Assembly: GCF_019244115.1 (NCBI RefSeq)
Contig: NZ_JAFATE010000244.1
Location: 1 to 32,221 of the forward strand
Reading direction: 5' to 3'
DNA from: Bradyrhizobium sp.
Lineage (GTDB): Bacteria > Pseudomonadota > Alphaproteobacteria > Rhizobiales > Xanthobacteraceae
Length of the DNA stretch: 32,221 nt
Shown: positions 21,117 to 29,251 of the stretch, in pieces
Numbering within the stretch: position 1 is the first letter of the stretch
Layout of the letters: every line of letters begins with the position of its first letter
The notes under the pieces: model-generated
Databases searched by the model: none
Told to the model about the DNA's origin: nothing
Seen by the model: the letters and a program-made list of their open reading frames with translations, nothing else
Made by a program: the position numbers and the translations under genes

Positions 21117-21169
21117 AGGAATCCCGGGGGGCGGCGAAGACACATCGCCGCAAGTCTTACGGGATTCCT
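21117..21169 (+). promoter_or_regulatory. Nested RNA hairpin covering the receptor 5 translation start region
   Basis: Outer arms AGGAATCCCG (21117-21126) and CGGGATTCCT (21160-21169) match perfectly over 10 bp. Inside them GCGGCGA (21131-21137) and TCGCCGC (21145-21151) form a perfect 7-bp stem with a 7-nt loop. The structure ends 2 nt before ATG 21172. The only plausible ribosome binding site (ACGGGA, 21159-21164) is inside the outer arm, so the fold would hide it. Confidence 0.6.
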
Positions 21170-21171
21170 TG

Positions 21172-22860
21172 ATGGCCAGACTGTCTATCCGCACCAAGAT
21201 CATTGCGGTCATTGCGCTCATGCTCGCGGCGATGGCAGGCCTTGGGCTGCTCGCGATCCGCAGCATGCAGGCGATCAACGGTCACACGGTCGAGATCGCC
21301 GAGAGCTGGCTCCCGAGCGTTCGCGTGCTCGGCGAGATGCGCGCCGACATCAATCTCTTGCGGATCGCGCTGCGCGCGCATGTGATGGCCGAAACGCTGG
21401 AAACCAAGACCGCCGGCGAGAAGAGGTTGTCCGGCATCCTCGATGCCATTGCCAAGGATCGCCAGAAATACCAAATGCTGATTACCTCGCCGGCGGAGCG
21501 CGCGATCTATGACGACTGGTCGCGCGCTTGGGACAAGTACCTGAATGGCGTGCAAGAGGTCGTCGAATTGTCGCGCCAGAGCGTTGGACGGATTCCCCAC
21601 GAAGCGACCGAGCTGCTGGCCAAGTCGGTTGCGGTGATGGCAGCCGAGTCCGACGAGTTTCTGAAGAAGGACATCGATCTCAACAATGCCGGCGCGGACG
21701 CGGCCACGCGTGCGGCCGCGGAAGGCTACAACACCGCTTTCTGGATCGTCCTGAGCATCATCGTCGCAACCGTAATCGCTGGCGTGGGCATTGGGGCCTA
21801 TCTGGTTCGCGAGGTGTCCAACGGGATTGCCTCGATCGTCAGGCCGATGCAGGCGCTGGGCGACGGCGACCTCAGCGCCGAAGTCGAACATCGCGGCGAG
21901 AAGACCGAGATCGGTGCCATGGCCGACACGTTGCAGGTGTTCAAGGAGGCGCTGATTGCCAAGAAGGCCGCCGACGAAGCTGCCGCACGCGATGCCGAAG
22001 CCAAGATCGCACGCGGCCGCAAGGTCGATACGATCACGCGCGAATTCGAGTCCATGATCGGCCAGATCGTGGAGACGGTGTCCTCGGCATCAAGCCAGCT
22101 CGAAGGCTCCGCCGGCCGGTTGAGTTCGACGGCGAACCGCGCGCAGGAACTTTCGACCGTGGTCGCCGCGGCTTCCGAGGAAGCGTCCACCAACGTATCC
22201 TCGGTCGCCTCAGCCACCGAGGAACTGTCATCCTCGATCACCGAGATCAGCCGCCAGGTGCAGGATTCCGCGCGGATTGCGAGCGAAGCGGTCGAGCAGG
22301 CGCGCCGTACCAATGACAGGGTCGGCGAACTGTCGAAGGCCGCAAGCCGCATCGGCGACGTGATCGAGCTGATCAACTCGATCGCGGGACAGACCAATCT
22401 TTTGGCGCTGAACGCAACCATTGAAGCGGCGCGTGCCGGCGACGCCGGCCGCGGTTTTGCGGTGGTCGCCGCCGAAGTCAAGGCGCTCGCCGAACAGACC
22501 GCGAAGGCGACCGGCGAGATCGGCCAGCAGATCTCCGGCATCCAGTCGGCGACCGAGGAATCGGTCGGCGCCATCAGGGAGATCTCCGGCACCATCGAAA
22601 AACTGTCGGAGATTTCATCGGCGATCGCCGCGGCCGTCGAGGAGCAGGGCGCGGCGACGCAGGAAATCTCGCGCAATGTGCAGCAGGCCTCCCAAGGCAC
22701 GCAACAGGTATCCGCCAACATTACCGACGTGCAGCGCGGTGCGACCGAGACCGGTTCGGCGTCCTCGGAGGTGCTCTCCGCGGCGCAGGTGCTGTCGACC
22801 GACAGTGACCGGCTCAAGCGCGAGGTCGGCCGGTTCCTCGATTCGGTGCGCGCGGCCTGA
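21172..22860 (+). CDS. Methyl-accepting chemotaxis protein 5 (4HB_MCP-like sensor)
   Basis: The 562-residue receptor starts at ATG 21172; a TTG one codon earlier is possible. TM1 is at about residues 9-29, TM2 at about 189-212. The 160-residue periplasmic domain is a four-helix bundle of the 4HB_MCP kind, with the typical opening [20 protein letters not shown] and [11 protein letters not shown] before TM2. HAMP follows ([17 protein letters not shown]), then the signalling hairpin with [17 protein letters not shown] and [26 protein letters not shown], a mix of the features of receptors 1/2 and 3/4. The C-terminus again ends VRAA without a tether. Translation may be held down by a hairpin that ends just before the start codon and includes the weak ribosome binding site. 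The ligand is unknown. Confidence 0.93.
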   Translation: MARLSIRTKIIAVIALMLAAMAGLGLLAIRSMQAINGHTVEIAESWLPSVRVLGEMRADINLLRIALRAHVMAETLETKTAGEKRLSGILDAIAKDRQKYQMLITSPAERAIYDDWSRAWDKYLNGVQEVVELSRQSVGRIPHEATELLAKSVAVMAAESDEFLKKDIDLNNAGADAATRAAAEGYNTAFWIVLSIIVATVIAGVGIGAYLVREVSNGIASIVRPMQALGDGDLSAEVEHRGEKTEIGAMADTLQVFKEALIAKKAADEAAARDAEAKIARGRKVDTITREFESMIGQIVETVSSASSQLEGSAGRLSSTANRAQELSTVVAAASEEASTNVSSVASATEELSSSITEISRQVQDSARIASEAVEQARRTNDRVGELSKAASRIGDVIELINSIAGQTNLLALNATIEAARAGDAGRGFAVVAAEVKALAEQTAKATGEIGQQISGIQSATEESVGAIREISGTIEKLSEISSAIAAAVEEQGAATQEISRNVQQASQGTQQVSANITDVQRGATETGSASSEVLSAAQVLSTDSDRLKREVGRFLDSVRAA

Positions 22861-22944
22861 GGATGACACCGTGCGTTCCATAGGTCTGGAGACTTTAACG
22901 AGTCCGCAAGGAGCTCGGCGGCTAGTTCTTTCACGAGGAGAGAA

Positions 22945-23031
22945 ATGTCGCCCCGGGCCGGCGCCATTTCCGAGGTCTATTTTGGGGGGAGTTCGATATG
23001 TCGTTTGCGGTGCCGCGCCGTTTTAACGTGA
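22945..23031 (+). CDS. Possible 28-codon upstream ORF overlapping the receptor 6 start
   Basis: A good ribosome binding site, GAGGAG (22935-22940), sits 4 nt before an ATG at 22945. The frame runs 28 codons ([15 protein letters not shown]..) and stops at 23029-23031, overlapping the first 34 nt of receptor 6 in another frame. The peptide shows no family. If translated it would affect initiation at receptor 6. It may equally be chance. Confidence 0.25.
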   Translation: MSPRAGAISEVYFGGSSICRLRCRAVLT

Positions 23032-24701
23032 CGATTGGCGTCAAGATCTATGCACTGATCGCCATGACCTTCATCGGACTGGTAGGCGTTGCCGTGCTCG
23101 AGTCCCGTGAATTGGCCACAAGCCTGAAACAGCAGAAGCAGATCGAACTCAAACATCTCAGCGAAGTCGGGCTCGGCATCATCAAGGAAGAATACGCGGC
23201 CGCGCAGAAGGGCGAGATCTCGGCGGCGGATGCGCAGAAGCGAGCGCTGGCGCGGCTTGCGGTACTAAGATACGGCAATGGCGATTACTTCTGGGTCAAC
23301 GACATGCAGCCGGTGATGTTGATGCACCCGATCAAGCCGGAATTGAACGGCAAGGATCTCTCGACCATGAAGGATCCGAACGGAAAGCTGCTGTTCGTGG
23401 AATTCGTCGAGGAAGCCAGGAAGAACGGCGCCGGATTCGTATCCTATGAGTGGCCGAAGCCGGGCTTCGACAAGCCGCAGCCGAAGCAGTCCTATGTGGT
23501 CGCCTTTGCACCGTGGAATTGGGTGCTCGGGACCGGTGTCTATATCGACGATCTCGACGCACAGACCTGGAGTTCGACCCAGCGTGTCCTCGTGGTCGGT
23601 GCTTTGGTTCTCCTGATCATGCTGTTCGTGTCGATGTTCGTGGCCCGGAGCATTACCAGGCCCCTGCAGCGCATGACGGCGGCGATGAAGGATATCGCCG
23701 GTGGCAACGTCGACGCAGAGGTGCCGGGCGTCCGTCGCCGCGACGAGATCGGCGAGATGGCTGGCGCCGTCGAAGTCTTCAAGAGCAACGCGATCGCGCG
23801 CCTCAAGCTCGAGGACGAGCAGAAGGAAACCGAGATGCGTGCGGTGGCGCGGCGCAAGGCCGAGATGAGCCGGATGGCCGACGATTTCGAGGGTGCCGTC
23901 GGCAACATCGTCGATGCGGTCTCCTCGGCCTCCGCGCAGCTCGAAGCGTCGGCGGCGACACTGAGCGCCACCGCCGACCGCGCGGGCGGACTGGCCAACT
24001 CGGTCGCCGCGGCGTCCGGCGAAGCATCCACCAATGTGCACGCGGTGGCCTCGGCCACCGAGGAAATGTCCTCCTCGATCTCCGAGATCAGCCGGCAGGT
24101 GCAGGAATCCGCGCGGATCGCCACCGACGCCGTCGACCAGGCCCGCAAGACCAACGATCGCGTCAGTGAATTGTCGAAGGCGGCAAGCCGCATCGGCGAC
24201 GTGGTCGAGCTGATCAACACCATCGCCGGACAGACCAATCTGCTCGCGCTGAACGCCACCATCGAGGCGGCGCGCGCCGGCGAGGCGGGCCGCGGCTTTG
24301 CGGTGGTTGCCTCCGAAGTCAAGGCGCTGGCCGAACAGACCGCGAAGGCGACAGGCGAGATCGGCCAGCAGGTCTCGGGCATCCAGGCGGCGACGCAGGA
24401 ATCCGTCGGCGCAATCCAGGAGATTTCCGGCACCATCGAACGGCTGTCGCAGATCGCCTCGACTATCGCCGTCGCGGTGGAGCAGCAGGGCGCGGCGACG
24501 CAGGAAATCTCCCGCAGCGTGCAGCAGGCGGCCCAGGGCACCCAGCAGGTCTCGGCCACGATCACCGACGTGCAGCGCGGCGCCAGTGAGACGGGTTCGG
24601 CCTCTTCGCAGGTGTTCGCGGCCGCGCAGTCGCTCTCGGGCGACAGCAACCGCCTGAAGCTCGAGGTCGGCAGGTTCCTCGACACGGTGCGTGCGGCCTA
24701 A
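22998..24701 (+). CDS. Methyl-accepting chemotaxis protein 6 (sCache sensor)
   Basis: The 567-residue receptor starts at ATG 22998 behind GGGGGGAG (22984-22991). TM1 is at about residues 17-37 and TM2 at 197-216. The periplasmic domain is a single Cache fold ([53 protein letters not shown]), homologous throughout to the sensor of receptor 4. The N-terminal segments of the two ([11 protein letters not shown].. against [11 protein letters not shown]..) also agree. Unlike receptor 4, its signalling half has [26 protein letters not shown], as in receptors 1 and 2. HAMP ([17 protein letters not shown]) lies between. The end is VRAA with no CheR-docking peptide. It is the last receptor and converges on the nadQ-like gene with a 30-bp gap. 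Confidence 0.93.
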   Translation: MSFAVPRRFNVTIGVKIYALIAMTFIGLVGVAVLESRELATSLKQQKQIELKHLSEVGLGIIKEEYAAAQKGEISAADAQKRALARLAVLRYGNGDYFWVNDMQPVMLMHPIKPELNGKDLSTMKDPNGKLLFVEFVEEARKNGAGFVSYEWPKPGFDKPQPKQSYVVAFAPWNWVLGTGVYIDDLDAQTWSSTQRVLVVGALVLLIMLFVSMFVARSITRPLQRMTAAMKDIAGGNVDAEVPGVRRRDEIGEMAGAVEVFKSNAIARLKLEDEQKETEMRAVARRKAEMSRMADDFEGAVGNIVDAVSSASAQLEASAATLSATADRAGGLANSVAAASGEASTNVHAVASATEEMSSSISEISRQVQESARIATDAVDQARKTNDRVSELSKAASRIGDVVELINTIAGQTNLLALNATIEAARAGEAGRGFAVVASEVKALAEQTAKATGEIGQQVSGIQAATQESVGAIQEISGTIERLSQIASTIAVAVEQQGAATQEISRSVQQAAQGTQQVSATITDVQRGASETGSASSQVFAAAQSLSGDSNRLKLEVGRFLDTVRAA

Positions 24702-24731
24702 TCCAACCGGCGGAAGCAGCGCTCACGCGTT

Positions 24732-25703
24732 TCACCTCCGTCCGGTCACGCGCAGCCCGGGCGCGGGACGCTCCTGGAGCACATCGCGGCGGAAGCGGAA
24801 CAGCGCCGCCGGCCTGCCGCCGGTTTGTGTCGAGATCACGCCGGTCGGTTCGACCAATGCACCGGTTTCCACCAGGCGGCGGAAATTCTGCTTGTGCAGA
24901 TGCCGCCCCGAGATCGCCTCCACGGTTCGCTGCAATTCGGTGAGTGTGAACTCGGCCGGCAGAAGTTCGAACACCACGGGGCGGTACTTCAGTTTTGCGC
25001 GCAACCGTGCAATTGCGGTTGCGAGGATGCGGCGATGGTCGAAGCGCATCGAGGTGCCGAGCATCGGCATTGTGGCGCGCGCCAGCGCGGCGGGCCGTCC
25101 GTCCCGCCGCGCCTCCTCGACGAGGCCTGCTTCATAGAGCAGTTCGTAACGGTCGAGCACGCGCTCCTCGTCCCAGGATGCCCCTTCGGTGCCGAAGTAG
25201 AAGCGGACGCGGTCCTTGCGCGGCAGCGCGCGCGCGGTCTCCGGCGCCTCGCTCTCAGCCGCCCACCGCATGAGCTCCGGAAGAATGGCGCGCTCGATGA
25301 TGTCGGGCCGCGTGATGCGCCAGTCCTCCCAGGGGAAGAAACGGTACCAGGGCTCAAAACTCGCCCCCTTCGCCTGCACGGCATTGTCGGCGACCCGGGT
25401 CAGCGCGAGATAGCCGATCGAGGCCACATGGGCCTCGGTGTCACCTTCGCGCGCGTGCCGGCCACGATCACCGAAGGTGTAGAGCTGCTCGACGTAACCG
25501 AGACGCAATCCGGTCTGCTCTTCCACCCAGGCGCGGAGGCCGATCTCGAAGGTGCGATGCGAGATCGCATCGAACGGGCCGAACGGCAGGCCGGTCAAAG
25601 GATCTTCGCCGCGTGCCGTGAGGATCCGCGGTTCATTGCCGTCGATCGCGACGATCGCCGCGGTCAGGCCGATCTCGATCGGCTTCAGCGGCGTGTCGCT
25701 CAT
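24732..25703 (-). CDS. nadQ: NadQ-like transcriptional regulator (Nudix-like + winged helix)
   Basis: The 323-residue product has an N-terminal Nudix-type domain (about residues 8-140, starting IGLTAAIVAIDG) and a C-terminal winged helix of the NrtR kind (FELLPAEFTLTELQRTVEAI, then KQNFRRLVETGALVEPTG). The Nudix box is incomplete: only WVEEQTGL is left of RExxEExG and the leading Gly is absent, so the domain probably senses an NAD-related ligand without hydrolysis. This layout fits COG4111/NadQ, predicted repressor of nadABC in Rhizobiales. A palindromic operator candidate precedes nadA at 9409-9433. The start codon overlaps the stop of the phosphatase gene upstream by 4 nt (ATGA, 25700-25703), indicating translational coupling. 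The symbol is by family resemblance. Confidence 0.75.
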   Translation of the reverse strand: MSDTPLKPIEIGLTAAIVAIDGNEPRILTARGEDPLTGLPFGPFDAISHRTFEIGLRAWVEEQTGLRLGYVEQLYTFGDRGRHAREGDTEAHVASIGYLALTRVADNAVQAKGASFEPWYRFFPWEDWRITRPDIIERAILPELMRWAAESEAPETARALPRKDRVRFYFGTEGASWDEERVLDRYELLYEAGLVEEARRDGRPAALARATMPMLGTSMRFDHRRILATAIARLRAKLKYRPVVFELLPAEFTLTELQRTVEAISGRHLHKQNFRRLVETGALVEPTGVISTQTGGRPAALFRFRRDVLQERPAPGLRVTGRR

Positions 25704-26212
25704 TCGAGCTCGATATGGAAGGGGCGGCCCTCGGACATCATCGCGCCCGGGCCCATCTGGTCGAGTGCGCGCAGCATTCGCCCACAGCGTCCGAGCGCCT
25801 TGTCGGCGAGGCCCACGATCAGCCGGTTCGGCGCGGCAATGGGCGATGCGGCGCGGATCCGCAGCGCAATTTCGGTTTCATCGCGGTGCGGGTTGAGAGC
25901 GCAGGCCGCGGCGAATGCGCTCGCCGTGGAGCGGCTGATGCCGGCATAGCAGTGGACGACGAGCGGCGCGCTGCGGTCCCATGCGCGGACGAAGGTGAGC
26001 ACCTTCGCAATATGCTGCTCCGAGGGCGCGACATAGCCGTCGATCTCCTCGGTGATGTCGTCCATCGAAACCTTGAGGTGGTTGGCAGGCAGCACCGAGA
26101 CCGGCCGCTGCACCTGCTCGACATTGGCCATCACCGTCAGCACGTGGCTGGCGCCGGTCAGGCGGACGGTTTCGGGCAGGGCTGCCAGCGAGCAAACGTG
26201 AATCATGGTCAT
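25700..26212 (-). CDS. Tyrosine/dual-specificity phosphatase-like protein
   Basis: The 170-residue product carries the phosphatase P-loop HCYAGISRS (His87-Cys88-x5-Arg94-Ser95). Cys88 would be the nucleophile and Asp51 or Asp52 in VSMDDITEE a candidate general acid. The segment EEIDGYVAPSEQHIAKVLTFVR precedes the loop as in small bacterial protein-tyrosine-phosphatase-like proteins of alphaproteobacteria. It may act on phosphoproteins or on small phosphate esters; the substrate is unknown. The start may be ATG 26212 or ATG 26206; the sequence AGACGAG is better spaced for the second. The stop overlaps the nadQ-like start by 4 nt, so the two are made together, which suggests a link to NAD or phosphate metabolism (inference). 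Confidence 0.82.
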   Translation of the reverse strand: MTMIHVCSLAALPETVRLTGASHVLTVMANVEQVQRPVSVLPANHLKVSMDDITEEIDGYVAPSEQHIAKVLTFVRAWDRSAPLVVHCYAGISRSTASAFAAACALNPHRDETEIALRIRAASPIAAPNRLIVGLADKALGRCGRMLRALDQMGPGAMMSEGRPFHIELE

Positions 26213-26325
26213 CTCGTCTTGCGCTGGTCGAATATAGAGGCGCGGACGGCATGGTGAAAGCAGCTTTAGGCTGCCCGTTCAAGCCGTTGGATTGAGAAGA
26301 TTAACCGAGCCGCGGCGGAAGCGTG

Positions 26326-26348
26326 TTCACCCTACAGCGGAGGGTGAA
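26326..26348. terminator. 8-bp hairpin between the HD and phosphatase genes
   Basis: TTCACCCT (26326-26333) and AGGGTGAA (26341-26348) are perfect inverted copies with a 7-nt loop. The element lies 26 bp beyond the end of the HD gene on the minus strand. There is no T-run; it may be a weak terminator or an operator for the phosphatase-nadQ pair. Confidence 0.4.
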
Positions 26349-26374
26349 GACATCAGATGCAACGGCCTCACAGA

Positions 26375-26989
26375 TCAGTTTGGCAGCAGCCCGGTAAACC
26401 GCGCCAGAAAGCGTTTCTCGGCCTTGGCCGCGCTCCACGGGGTCAGATAGTCGCGCTTCGTGGTCTCGGGCAGGCCGGGGTCGCGGCCGAACAGGCGCCT
26501 GGCTTCGCTTTCCGAGAAGCCGGCGAGTTCGGTAGCCTCGAGAAAAGCGGCGCCCCGGTCCGCAGCCTTGATCTGCCTTTCGACCTCGGGGCTAAGCTGC
26601 GGCGGTAATCCGAACCGGATATGGATCGCGGCCAGGAGCCGTTTCTCCACCACCTTGTAGTCGCCGCCGAGGACCGCCTTGAACGGCGAGATCATGTCGC
26701 CGATGACGTATTCGGGCGCATCATGCAGCAGCGCCGCGAGGCGGACGCGATCGTCGGCGCGCGGCGCGGCGGCCCGCATGACAGCTTCGACCAGGAGCGT
26801 ATGCTGCGCCACCGAGAAGATGTGGGCACCGCTGGTCTGACCGTTCCAGCGCGCCACCCGCGCCAGCCCATGGGCGATGTCGGCGATCTCGACATCGAGC
26901 GGCGAGGGATCGAGCAGATCGAGCCGCCGGCCCGACAGCATTCGCTGCCAGGCGCGTGCGCTTACGGGCGCGGTCCGCGTCGTGCTCAT
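26375..26989 (-). CDS. HD-domain hydrolase (YfbR-like)
   Basis: The 204-residue product has the HD metal-binding pattern: His in HIFSVAQHTLLVEAVM (about residues 56-71), the LAALLHDAPEYVIGD doublet (His-Asp near 89-90) and a later Asp in IKAADRGAAFLEA. It resembles the YfbR/COG1896 group of HD phosphohydrolases, whose E. coli member removes phosphate from deoxynucleoside monophosphates. Substrate identity here is unproven. The ATG at 26989 overlaps the tag stop by 4 nt (26986-26989), and there is no separate ribosome binding site, so it is translated together with tag. This places it in the ygfZ-tag-HD operon. Confidence 0.82.
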   Translation of the reverse strand: MSTTRTAPVSARAWQRMLSGRRLDLLDPSPLDVEIADIAHGLARVARWNGQTSGAHIFSVAQHTLLVEAVMRAAAPRADDRVRLAALLHDAPEYVIGDMISPFKAVLGGDYKVVEKRLLAAIHIRFGLPPQLSPEVERQIKAADRGAAFLEATELAGFSESEARRLFGRDPGLPETTKRDYLTPWSAAKAEKRFLARFTGLLPN

Positions 26990-27612
26990 TTGTGCTTGAG
27001 GCGCAGCGCGCGGCGCGATCTGCCGCAGGTTTCATGGCAGAAGCAGTCGACGAGATGATCGTTGACCATGCCGGTCGCCTGCATGAAGGCATAGACGATG
27101 GTCGGCCCGACGAATTTGAAGCCGCGCTGCGACAGGTCTTTGGATATTTTTACCGACAGCGGCGTCGAGGCCGGCACGCTCGCGGTGGTCTTGAAACGGT
27201 TCACCTTCGGTTGACCGTCGACGAAATCCCAGAGGAGCTTTGAGAAGCCCGGGCCGTCTTCCATGATCGTCAGGTAGGATTTCGCGCTCGCGATCGCGCC
27301 CTCGATCTTGGCGCGGTTGCGCACGATGCCGACATCGTTCATCAGCGCATGGACCTTCTTGTCGCCGTAGCGCGCGATCTTTGCCGGCTCGAAATCGTCG
27401 AAGGCGCGGCGGAAATTGTCCCGCTTCTTCAGGATGGTGATCCAGGACAGCCCGGCCTGAAAACCGTCGAGGATCAGCTTCTCATAGAGCGCGCGGTCGT
27501 CATATTCCGGCACGCCCCATTCGGTGTCGTGATAGCCGACATAGAGCGGATCCTCGCCGGGCCAGGGGCAGCGCGTCTTGCCGTCGGGATGCAGGCGAGG
27601 GGAGCGGCTCAT
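26986..27612 (-). CDS. tag: DNA-3-methyladenine glycosylase I
   Basis: Tag removes 3-methyladenine from alkylated DNA as the first step of base excision repair. The 208-residue product follows E. coli Tag from end to end: RCPWPGEDPLYVGYHDTEWG, FQAGLSWITILKKR, RNRAKIEGAIASAK, QRGFKFVGPTIVYAFMQATG and NDHLVDCFCH. The zinc site is visible as Cys15, His28 and the late His and Cys of the NDHLVDC segment. Its start codon at 27612 overlaps the ygfZ stop by 4 nt (27609-27612), and its own stop overlaps the HD gene by 4 nt. These overlaps indicate one transcript and coupled translation. Confidence 0.95.
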   Translation of the reverse strand: MSRSPRLHPDGKTRCPWPGEDPLYVGYHDTEWGVPEYDDRALYEKLILDGFQAGLSWITILKKRDNFRRAFDDFEPAKIARYGDKKVHALMNDVGIVRNRAKIEGAIASAKSYLTIMEDGPGFSKLLWDFVDGQPKVNRFKTTASVPASTPLSVKISKDLSQRGFKFVGPTIVYAFMQATGMVNDHLVDCFCHETCGRSRRALRLKHK

Positions 27613-28487
27613 GCGACGGACGGTTTCGCCGCTGATTTGAGTGCATCGGGATCTGCAAGGCGCAGCGACAGCCCGCCCGCCGTGAGCGCATGTCCGGCCT
27701 CCAGCGCATCGGCGACGCGGTCGACGCGGACCAGCGCCAGGCCGCGTTCGCCTGCCGTCGAGCCCATCGTGCCGACCGCCTTGTCACCGGCGAGAATCGT
27801 GGTGCCGGCTTCCGGGGACGGTCCATCGAGCGCGATGCGCACGATCCGCGTCCGCGCGGTGCCGCGATGCTGCATCCGCGACACCACCTCCTGGCCGACA
27901 TAGCAGCCCTTGTCGAAATCGACGCCGTGGAGGCGGTCCATGTTGGTCTCGTGCGGGAACGCATCGCCATAGATGAAATCGAGCCCGCCGCGCGGCACGC
28001 CGCAGGCGATGCGATGCGCCTCATAGGCGCTGGCATCGACGAGTTCGGCGCCGATCAATTCGGCGATCTTTGGCGCAAGCTGTTTTGGCGCGAGGATCCG
28101 CAAGCCGAGGGATGGCTGGCGTGGATCGGCGAAGGCGAGATCGGGCAGCGCGCCCGCTTCGCCGTCCCAGACGGCGATGACGCCGAGGCCATCGGAAAGA
28201 TTCTCCACCGTGACCTTGGCGCGCAGCTTGTAGAAGCGGAGTTTGTCAGCGAGCGTCTGCGCCAGCGCACGCGGGCAGTCCAGCAGAAAGCCGCCATCGC
28301 CGCTCGGCGCCTCTGTGATCAGGAAATCGACGACGATCTTGCCCTGGGGCGTCAGCAGTGCGCCGAAGCGGCCGCTGCCGGGCCCGATCCGCTCGACGTC
28401 GGTCGTGACCAGCCCGCCCAGAAAGTTGCGCGCGTCCTCGCCGAGCACCTTGACGACGCCGCGATCGGGAAGGAACGCGGCTTTCAT
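27609..28487 (-). CDS. ygfZ: YgfZ/GcvT-family folate-binding protein
   Basis: YgfZ-type proteins bind tetrahydrofolate and help maintain or repair certain Fe-S enzymes such as MiaB. The 292-residue product has the signature KGCYVGQE at residues 193-200 with the key Cys195, preceded by HETNMDRLHGVDF and followed by SRMQHRG, as in all members. The N-terminus begins MKAAFLPDRGVVKVLGEDA. ATG 28487 is chosen because the family starts here; sequence further upstream in the same frame (to 28934) is arginine-rich shadow reading over another gene. The ribosome binding site is weak (ACGAGA about 9 nt upstream). It is the first gene of a chain ygfZ-tag-HD joined by 4-nt overlaps. Confidence 0.92.
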   Translation of the reverse strand: MKAAFLPDRGVVKVLGEDARNFLGGLVTTDVERIGPGSGRFGALLTPQGKIVVDFLITEAPSGDGGFLLDCPRALAQTLADKLRFYKLRAKVTVENLSDGLGVIAVWDGEAGALPDLAFADPRQPSLGLRILAPKQLAPKIAELIGAELVDASAYEAHRIACGVPRGGLDFIYGDAFPHETNMDRLHGVDFDKGCYVGQEVVSRMQHRGTARTRIVRIALDGPSPEAGTTILAGDKAVGTMGSTAGERGLALVRVDRVADALEAGHALTAGGLSLRLADPDALKSAAKPSVA

Positions 28488-28572
28488 GCGATAGTCTCGT
28501 TGTTCATCTTGCAGCGAAACGTAAGCCGCGGCGCCGCAAACGACAAGGGCGCCGCCCAGCGCGGCCGCGAGG

Positions 28573-28827
28573 CTACTGCCGTGCCAGTGCCAGCGAATAC
28601 TCGCCGTTGCGCACGCGCGAGGGGATGCCTTCCAGATAATCCGCCACCGCATCCTCGCCATAGGTGCCGACCAGCTCGGCGAGCGCGGCGAACAGGCTCG
28701 CCTGCGCGAGGCAGTCGCCATCGACACCGTCGTGGCGCGCTTCCGCCCAGGCCTCGTTGAGATAGCTGAGCGCCGCCTTCTTCTGGTCGGGATCAGGCAG
28801 CGGAGCACGAGCGGGACGAAACGGCAC
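28573..28827 (-). CDS. Small conserved-looking protein of unknown function (84 aa)
   Basis: No family is recognised with confidence. The frame runs from a GTG at 28827 to a stop at 28573-28575, 85 bp before ygfZ. The 84-residue product is soluble, acidic to neutral and helical (ALSYLNEAWAEARHDGVDGD, ASLFAALAELVGTYGEDAVADYLEGIPSRV), and its third-position GC is as high as in the neighbours, which supports coding. The ribosome binding site is poor (AAGAG 9 nt upstream). The same region in the ygfZ frame is arginine-rich and is not coding. Confidence 0.65.
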   Translation of the reverse strand: MPFRPARAPLPDPDQKKAALSYLNEAWAEARHDGVDGDCLAQASLFAALAELVGTYGEDAVADYLEGIPSRVRNGEYSLALARQ

Positions 28828-29251
28828 TGGCAGGCTCTTGTCGTTGAGATCAGCGCGAGGTTGCGGCCCCCAAAACCCCCCCGGATTCGCCTGTGCCTCG
28901 CCTGATCCGAACTCCGCAGGACAGCGGGATTCATGAGGTACGAACCTCGGAAGGCGCGACAGCGGCAGGCCGCATTAACGAACGAGGTGTAGCACGCGTT
29001 TTGCCGGTCGCTAAACCACTTCTTTAGGAACGGTTAACGGCCGCGATCGCAGTGAATCGATCCGAGTAAACTCCTTTGATATCACGGGAAATGGCCGCGG
29101 GCCGCCGGCCGCGCGGATCCGCATTGGAGCCCGTCCGGCGCAGATTCCTCATGCGGATAGGCAACTTCCAGGCGAACTGAAAGCCGTTCATGATCTGGAT
29201 GAGTGCCCGTAAATCTACGGGCGCGGCGCCCGCATGAAATCGCCGGCTCGG
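28828..29251. other. 424-bp intergenic region before the 84-aa gene
   Basis: No gene is visible. It holds a small inverted repeat GAGGT-ACGA-ACCTC (28935-28948) and a perfect palindrome at 29205-29222. The stretch 28990-29090 is AT-richer (TTCTTTAGGAACGGTTAACG) and may contain the promoter for the minus-strand 84-aa/ygfZ/tag/HD genes. Confidence 0.5.
29205..29222. promoter_or_regulatory. Palindrome of the chemoreceptor-element type, outside the array
   Basis: GCCCGTA-AATC-TACGGGC has perfect 7-bp arms identical to those of the element at 21064-21081. It lies 30 bp beyond the stop of the TIGR02301-like gene and about 380 bp upstream of the 84-aa gene. No TTAA follows at the spacing seen in the receptor array. 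It may bind the same regulator or serve as a terminator stem. Confidence 0.4.

Noticed and set aside
13198..24701. Repeated DNA in the 13-25 kb block as a possible CRISPR or transposon array
   Set aside because: The repeats are about 1 kb each, coding, and separated by unrelated coding sensors; there are no short spacers, transposase genes or terminal repeats.
28488..28934. N-terminal extension of ygfZ
   Set aside because: The added sequence is arginine-rich and out of frame with the better-coding 84-aa gene; family members begin at MKAAFLP.
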